Positions 8,284 to 12,661 of a stretch of DNA of 12,661 nucleotides are shown one piece after another. The translations under genes and the position numbers were made by a program. The notes under the pieces were generated by a model. That model ran no database searches. It was not told where the DNA came from and worked only from the letters and a program-made list of their open reading frames with translations. The stretch's first letter is position 1, and every line of letters begins with the position of its first letter. Source of the stretch: JAKLKS01 sp964370855 (GTDB lineage Bacteria > Planctomycetota > JAJSAM01 > JAKLKS01); NCBI GenBank assembly GCA_964370855.1, contig CAYJMF010000122.1, forward strand, positions 1 to 12,661, written 5' to 3'.

Positions 8284-11200
8284 ATGGTCCCGTCGCGCGC
8301 CGTCGCCGTCGTCGGCGCGGGTGGGGTCTTCCCCCATCCCGGGGGCTGGTGCGGCCCCGGGGGCTTCTTCGAGATGGTGGAGGCCGGCGTCTCCGCCGCC
8401 CGCGAGGTCCCGCCGGGCCGCTGGCGGCTCTCCCCGGAGGATGCCTTCTCCCCGGAGCGGGGGGCGCCGGACCGCGTCTACTCGCGGCGGGCCTGCTTCG
8501 TCGAGGGGTTCCGCTTCGACCCCCGCGGCCTCGACGTGGACGCGGAGCTCGTGGCCGCCCTCGACCCCGTCTTCCACTTCGCCCTCCACGCCGGCCGCGA
8601 GGCCTGGGAGGCCGGCGTCACGGGTGGCCTCGACCGCTCCCGCGTCTCCGTGGTGCTCGGCAACATCGCCCTCCCCACGGACGGGGCCGCGGCCCTGGCC
8701 GGCGAGATCCTCGGCGCCCTCTTCGAGGAGCGGCTCCTCGGGAGGGCCGCCCCCCGGCGCGGCGGGAGGGGCCACCTCCTCGATCGCTGGCCCGCGGGGC
8801 TCCCCGGGGGGCTCCTCGCGCGGGCCCTCGGCCTCGGCGGCGGGAGCCAGACCATGGACGCGGCCTGCGCGTCCTCCCTCTACGCGGTGCACCGGGCCAT
8901 GGCGGACCTCCTCGCGGGCCGCGTGGACGCGGTGCTGGCGGGGGGGCTCTCGCGGGCCTCGTCGCTCTACACGCAGATGGGCTTCGCCCAGCTCCGCGCC
9001 CTCTCCCCGCGGGGGATCTGCTCCCCCTTCGACGCCGCCGCCGACGGCATCGTCGTGGGCGAGGGGGCCGGGGTCTTCCTGCTGAAGCGGGTGGAGGACG
9101 CGCTCCGCGACGGGGACCGCATCCTCGGCGTGATCCACGGGGGCGGGGTCTCCAACGATCTCCAGGGGAGCCTCCTCGCCCCGAGCAGCGAGGGGCAGCT
9201 CCGGGCCATGGGGCGGGCCTACGCCGCCGCGGGCTGGGACGCCGGGGACCCGGACCTCGTGGAGTGCCACGCCACGGGCACCCCCGTGGGGGACGGGGAG
9301 GAGATGCGCTCCCTCCGCGAGCTCAGGGCCGGGGCGTCCTCCCCCTGCGTCGTCGGCTCCGTCAAGTCCAACGTCGGCCACCTCCTCACGGGGGCCGGGG
9401 CCGCGGGGCTCATGAAGGTCCTCCTCGCCATGGGCCGGGGCGTCCTCCCGCCGACGGCGAACTTCCGGGAGCCGGCCCCGGGGACGATGCCCGCCGACGG
9501 GGGCCTCCGGGTGCTGTCCGCGGCGGAGCCCTGGGAGCCCCGCGCGCCGGGCCGGCCGCGGCGCGCGGCGGTGAGCGCCTTCGGCTTCGGGGGGATCAAC
9601 GCCCACCTCCTCGTGGAGGAGGGGACGGGGGCGGCCGGGGCGGCCGTCCCGGCCCGCGAAAGTGTATCATTTTATGATACAGAGCCGCGGGTCCCCGTGG
9701 CCGTGGTCGGCATGGCCGCCCGCTTCGGCCCCTGGGCCTCCCTCCGGGAGTTCCAGGAGCGGGTCCTCGGCGGGGGCGGCGCCGTGGCCGCCGAGGGGAA
9801 CCCCCGCGCCTTCGGCCTCCCCTCCGCCCCGGGCCACTACCTCGCGGAGATCCGCGTCCCCCTCGACCGCTTCCGGATCCCGCCGCGGGAGCTGGAGGAG
9901 ATGCTGCCGCAGCAGACGGTGATGCTCATGGCCGCCGCCGACGCCCTCGAGGACGCCGGCGCGCGAACCGACGCCCCGGACCCCGCCACGGGGGTCTTCG
10001 TGGGCATGGGCCTCGACCTCAACACCACGAACTTCCACCTCCGCTGGGCGCTGCTGCCGGAGGCGCGGCGGTGGGCCGCGGAGCGGGAGCCGGGGCTCCC
10101 GGCCTCGGAGGTGGAGGCCTGGGCGCTCCGCCTGCGCGACTCCCTGCACCCTCCCCTCACCGCCAACGGCACCGTGGGGGCGCTGGGGGGGATGGTGGCG
10201 AGCCGGCTCGCGCGGGAGTTCCGCTTCGGCGGGCCCTCCTTCTGCCTGCAGAGCGAGGAGACGAGCGGGCTGCGCGCCCTGGAGGCCGCCGTCCGGGCGC
10301 TGCGGCGAGGCGGGATCGACCGCGCCCTCGTCGGCGCCGTGGACCTCGCAGGCGACCCGCGGGCGGCGGCGGGGTCCGCGTCGCTGCACCCCTTCAGCCC
10401 CTCCGGCGTCCCCCGCCCCTTCGACGCCGGGGCCGACGGCGCCGTGCCCGGCGAGGGGGCGGCGGCGCTGGTCCTCAAGCGGCTCGACGACGCGATCCGC
10501 GACGGGGACCGGATCCACTGCGTCGTGCGCGGCGGCGGCGCCGCCGGGGGGGGGGGGGGGGGGGGCCCCCCCCCCCCCGCCCGGGGCCGGGGCCAGGGGC
10601 GGGGCGATTGCGCCCCCGGGGTGGACCCGGGCACCGTGTCCTACCTCGAGGCCCACGGGAGCGGGAGCCCCGCCGAGGACGGGGCCGAGGCCGGGGCCAT
10701 GGCCGCCTTCTTCGGCGGCGCCGCCAACCGCGCCCCCTACTGCGTCGGCAGCGTGAAGGCCGACGTCGGCCACGCCGGCGCCGCCGCGGGCCTCGCCTCC
10801 CTGGTGAAGGCGGCCCTCTGCCTCCGGCAGGAGATCCTGCCGCCGCTGCGCCACCTGCGCGCCGCGCGGCCGGAGCTGGCCGAGGCCTCGGAGCGGTTCC
10901 TCCTGCCGGCGGAGCCGCGGGCCTGGATCCGCGACCGGGCCGACGGGCCGCGGCGGGCCGGGGTCACGGCCCTCTCCGTGGACGGCAACGCCGTGCACGC
11001 GGTGCTCGAGGCCTTCGAGGCCGAGCCCGCCGCCGGCGGCGCGACCGCGGCGGCGGACCCGGAGCGGCTCCAACCCCTCGGGGCGCGGGAGGAGGCGATC
11101 TTCTCCGTGGAGGCCGACGCGGGGGCCGGCGTGGAGGAGGGGCTCATCCGGCTCCGCGAGTTCGCACGCGACGCCGGGGAGGCCCCCGTCGAGGCCCTCG

Positions 11201-12661
11201 CGCGGCGCTGGTTCGCGCGGAACCCGGCGGATCCCTCCCGGGCCTTCGGCGCCGCCGTCGTGGCGCGGGGGCGGGAGGAGGTCGTCGAGCTGGCCGACGC
11301 GGCGCTTCGCGCCGTGCGGTCCGCGGCGGCCCCCGGCGGCGAGGGGGGCGGGGGGGCGGCGGCGCGGGGCCGGGGGGGGGATCGCGTCTTCTGGTCCCCG
11401 GAGCCGCTCGGGGGCGGGCTCGCCCTCGTGTTCCCCGGGTCCGGGAACCACTTCCCCGGCATGGGCCGCGATCTCGGCGTCGCCTGGCCCGGGGTGCTCC
11501 GCGAGCAGGACCGGCGCACCCTCCACCTCCGGACCCAGCTCGCGCCGGAGGTGTTCTGGAGCGCCGCCTCCCGGGAGGACATCGAGCGGGATCACCGGGC
11601 CATGATCTTCGGGCAGGTGGCGCTGAAGACCGTGGTGGCGGATCTCCTGCGGGGGCTCGGGGCGGCGCCCGAGGCGGTCGTCGGGTACAGCCTCGGGGAG
11701 ACGGCGGCCCTCTTCTCCGCCGGCGCCTGGAGTGACCGCGACGGGATGGTGCGGCGGATGCGGGACTCGACGCTCTTCACGCGGGACCTCGCGGGCCCCT
11801 GCAACGCCGCGCGCAAGGCCTGGGGGCTCGGCCCCGAGGAGAGCGTGGACTGGGTGATCGGCGTCGTGGACCGGGACCAGGCCACGGTGCGCCGCGCGCT
11901 GGCGGGGCGGCGCCGGGCCTACCTCCTCATCGTGAACACGCCGGAGGAGTGCGTGGTGGGGGGCGCCCGCGCCGAGGTCGAGTCCCTCGTGCGGGATCTC
12001 CGGTGCGCCTTCCTCCCGGTGCGGGGCGTGACGACGGTGCACTGCGAGGTGGTGCGCGAGGTGGAGGAGGCCTACCGCGACCTCCACCTCATGGAGACGG
12101 CGCAGGTGCCGGGGGTGCGGTTCTACTCCGGCGCGCTCGGCGGCGCCTACGAGCCGGACCGCGAGAGCGCCGCCGCCGCCGTGACGGGGCAGGCGCTGGC
12201 GACGCTGGACTTCGAGCGCGTGGTGGAGGCGGCCTGGGGGGACGGTGCCCGGTTCTTCCTCGAGACGGGGCCCGGGGGATCCTGCTCGCGGATGATCGCG
12301 CGCATCCTCCGGGGGCGGCGCTTCGCCGCCCGCCCCGTCTGCGTGGCGGGGCAGTCCGGCGTCTCCACGGTGCTCCGGGGGATCGCCCACCTCCTCGCGG
12401 AGAGGATCCCCGTGGACCTCGCGGCGCTCTACGGGGGGGAGAGCCTCTGCGTCGGCCACCGGCCGGCGGCGGTCCCCTCGGGGAGGTTCCTCGTGGTGCG
12501 GCCCGGCGGGGATCCCTTCGATCCGCCGCCCCTGCCGTCGGCGGCGGGGGGGGGGGGGGCGGCCCCCCCCCCCCCGCCCCCCCCCCCCCCCCCCCCCCCC
12601 CCGCCCCGCCGCCGCTTCGAGCCCGCCGCGACGCACGATCTGGCAGGGGTCGTGGAACGTC
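8284..12661 (+). CDS. pfaC: PfaC/Pfa3-type PUFA synthase subunit, KS-CLF-AT, 3' end beyond window
   Basis: The frame starts at ATG 8284, 2 nt after the pfaA stop, and stays open for 1459 codons to the window end. Domain 1 (about 5-455) is a complete KS with Cys195 (DAACASS), His329 (CHATGTP) and His366 (SVKSNVGH). Domain 2 (about 468-900) is a chain-length-factor-like KS containing GMGLDLNTTNFHLRW. Its active-site Cys is replaced by Glu659 (motif LQSEETSG), although EAHGSG and VGSVKADVGH remain. Domain 3 (about 1040-1380) is an acyltransferase of the PfaB kind: LVFPGSGNHFPGMG, nucleophile Ser1136 in GYSLGE, and His1253 in TTVHCEV. A poly-Pro linker follows and the gene is cut off. KS-CLF is the front of classical PfaC and the AT resembles PfaB, so this is a fused protein like myxobacterial Pfa3, which continues with DH-DH and an acyltransferase. 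That continuation is inferred. Long G and C runs at 10546-10578 and 12546-12602 make the sequence there uncertain, but the frame is retained. No strong SD is seen; coupling to pfaA is likely. Confidence 0.9.
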   Translation, partial: MVPSRAVAVVGAGGVFPHPGGWCGPGGFFEMVEAGVSAAREVPPGRWRLSPEDAFSPERGAPDRVYSRRACFVEGFRFDPRGLDVDAELVAALDPVFHFALHAGREAWEAGVTGGLDRSRVSVVLGNIALPTDGAAALAGEILGALFEERLLGRAAPRRGGRGHLLDRWPAGLPGGLLARALGLGGGSQTMDAACASSLYAVHRAMADLLAGRVDAVLAGGLSRASSLYTQMGFAQLRALSPRGICSPFDAAADGIVVGEGAGVFLLKRVEDALRDGDRILGVIHGGGVSNDLQGSLLAPSSEGQLRAMGRAYAAAGWDAGDPDLVECHATGTPVGDGEEMRSLRELRAGASSPCVVGSVKSNVGHLLTGAGAAGLMKVLLAMGRGVLPPTANFREPAPGTMPADGGLRVLSAAEPWEPRAPGRPRRAAVSAFGFGGINAHLLVEEGTGAAGAAVPARESVSFYDTEPRVPVAVVGMAARFGPWASLREFQERVLGGGGAVAAEGNPRAFGLPSAPGHYLAEIRVPLDRFRIPPRELEEMLPQQTVMLMAAADALEDAGARTDAPDPATGVFVGMGLDLNTTNFHLRWALLPEARRWAAEREPGLPASEVEAWALRLRDSLHPPLTANGTVGALGGMVASRLAREFRFGGPSFCLQSEETSGLRALEAAVRALRRGGIDRALVGAVDLAGDPRAAAGSASLHPFSPSGVPRPFDAGADGAVPGEGAAALVLKRLDDAIRDGDRIHCVVRGGGAAGGGGGGGPPPPARGRGQGRGDCAPGVDPGTVSYLEAHGSGSPAEDGAEAGAMAAFFGGAANRAPYCVGSVKADVGHAGAAAGLASLVKAALCLRQEILPPLRHLRAARPELAEASERFLLPAEPRAWIRDRADGPRRAGVTALSVDGNAVHAVLEAFEAEPAAGGATAAADPERLQPLGAREEAIFSVEADAGAGVEEGLIRLREFARDAGEAPVEALARRWFARNPADPSRAFGAAVVARGREEVVELADAALRAVRSAAAPGGEGGGGAAARGRGGDRVFWSPEPLGGGLALVFPGSGNHFPGMGRDLGVAWPGVLREQDRRTLHLRTQLAPEVFWSAASREDIERDHRAMIFGQVALKTVVADLLRGLGAAPEAVVGYSLGETAALFSAGAWSDRDGMVRRMRDSTLFTRDLAGPCNAARKAWGLGPEESVDWVIGVVDRDQATVRRALAGRRRAYLLIVNTPEECVVGGARAEVESLVRDLRCAFLPVRGVTTVHCEVVREVEEAYRDLHLMETAQVPGVRFYSGALGGAYEPDRESAAAAVTGQALATLDFERVVEAAWGDGARFFLETGPGGSCSRMIARILRGRRFAARPVCVAGQSGVSTVLRGIAHLLAERIPVDLAALYGGESLCVGHRPAAVPSGRFLVVRPGGDPFDPPPLPSAAGGGGAAPPPPPPPPPPPPPPRRRFEPAATHDLAGVVER
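9663..9681. repeat. A+T-rich perfect inverted repeat at the KS-CLF junction
   Basis: Arms TGTATCAT (9663-9670) and ATGATACA (9674-9681) are perfect reverse complements around a TTT spacer. The eight surrounding codons (9658-9681: gaa agt gta tca ttt tat gat aca) all end in A or T, while nearly every codon in the neighbourhood ends in G or C. It encodes the short linker ESVSFYDT between the end of KS1 (INAHLLVEE) and the start of the CLF domain (VAVVGMAARFG). It could be a protein-binding palindrome, an mRNA hairpin, a slow-codon patch, or a fusion scar. The sequence does not decide between these. Confidence 0.85.
10546..10578. repeat. G20-C13 homopolymer block inside the CLF domain
   Basis: A run of 20 G is followed immediately by 13 C. 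In frame it encodes a Gly run then a Pro run, in the loop between VVRG and VDPGTVSYLEAHG, where both other KS domains of the window carry an ordinary sequence of about 31-32 residues. The CLF loop is about 30 residues, so length and frame are near normal but the content is not. The bases just after it (10579-10620) also give an atypical Arg/Gly-rich segment. The shape (G run meeting C run) fits an assembly join of low-quality read ends. Confidence 0.7.
11341..11380 (+). repeat. G-rich linker segment between CLF and AT domains
   Basis: Four or more G runs (six, seven, four and nine G) lie on the coding strand within 40 bases. They encode a Gly/Ala/Arg linker just before the AT domain (VFWSPEPLGGGLALVFPG). 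It meets the usual G-quadruplex pattern in the mRNA. In this GC-rich, flexible linker it may be no more than composition. Confidence 0.45.
12546..12602. repeat. G14 / C13 / C26 homopolymer block after the AT domain
   Basis: The block has 14 G (12546-12559), then CGG, 13 C (12563-12575), one G, and 26 C (12577-12602). In frame it encodes a short Gly run followed by about 13 Pro residues, interrupted near its start by one Ala, then RRRFEPAATHD. A Pro-rich interdomain linker is expected at this place, but runs this pure are suspicious and the true length is unreliable. If the length is wrong, the frame of the last 59 bases could also be wrong. Confidence 0.7.

Noticed and set aside
7851..9677. 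608-codon + strand frame spanning the pfaA/third-gene border
   Set aside because: Low-complexity Arg/Pro/Gly-rich translation without domains. It is in a different phase from both real genes.
10546..10620. Frameshift at the G20-C13 block
   Set aside because: The same reading phase carries CLF motifs before (DRIHCVVRG) and after (VSYLEAHGSG, VGSVKADVGH), so the net frame is unchanged even if the bases are unreliable.
9667..12636. 989-codon open frame on the - strand, opposite the third gene
   Set aside because: Same composition effect. Its translation is low-complexity, and it ends at the A+T-rich patch that supplies the only stop.
1..12661. CRISPR arrays, tRNA or rRNA genes, insertion sequences, rho-independent terminators
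   Set aside because: No regularly spaced repeats, no RNA gene signatures and no transposase were seen. The inverted repeat at 9663-9681 lacks a U tract after it and lies inside a gene, so it is not a terminator.

Overview
The window is a very GC-rich bacterial segment (about three quarters G+C, with codon third positions almost all G or C). All its genes are on the + strand. It holds most of a polyunsaturated fatty acid (PUFA) or 'secondary lipid' synthase locus of the Pfa type. Base composition and the gene order enoyl reductase, then KS-AT-ACP-KR-DH, then KS-CLF-AT resemble the pfa1-pfa2-pfa3 loci known from terrestrial myxobacteria such as Sorangium and Aetherobacter. A myxobacterium-like or other high-GC, possibly uncultured, lineage is therefore plausible, but the sequence does not fix the taxon.

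Layout: 1-200 is a leader without a convincing gene, containing a C/T-only tract and a Shine-Dalgarno site. 201-1886 is pfaD (pfa1), a stand-alone FMN-dependent enoyl reductase. 1883-8281 is the pfaA (pfa2) reading frame, KS-MAT-linker-ACP-ACP-KR-DH, 2132 codons if read straight through. It is broken by one in-frame TAG at 4220-4222, inside the malonyl transferase domain and between its catalytic Ser and His. It is therefore listed as a 5' part (1883-4222) and a 3' part (4244-8281). 8284-12661 is the start of a third multidomain gene, KS-CLF-AT, still open at the window edge. By analogy with myxobacterial pfa3 its missing 3' part would encode FabA-like dehydratases and perhaps an acyltransferase.

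The genes overlap or nearly touch (ATGA overlap at 1883-1886; 2 nt between 8281 and 8284) and probably form one operon. In the family scheme, PfaA loads malonyl units on its tandem ACPs, its KS and the KS-CLF pair elongate, KR and DH process the beta-carbon, and PfaD reduces enoyl intermediates in trans. No phosphopantetheinyl transferase is visible here.

Points that stand out: the isolated amber codon; an A+T-rich perfect inverted repeat, in a run of eight A/T-ending codons, exactly at the KS-CLF junction; two long G-run/C-run blocks inside the third gene that look like assembly artefacts; and a tandem ACP array of only two.
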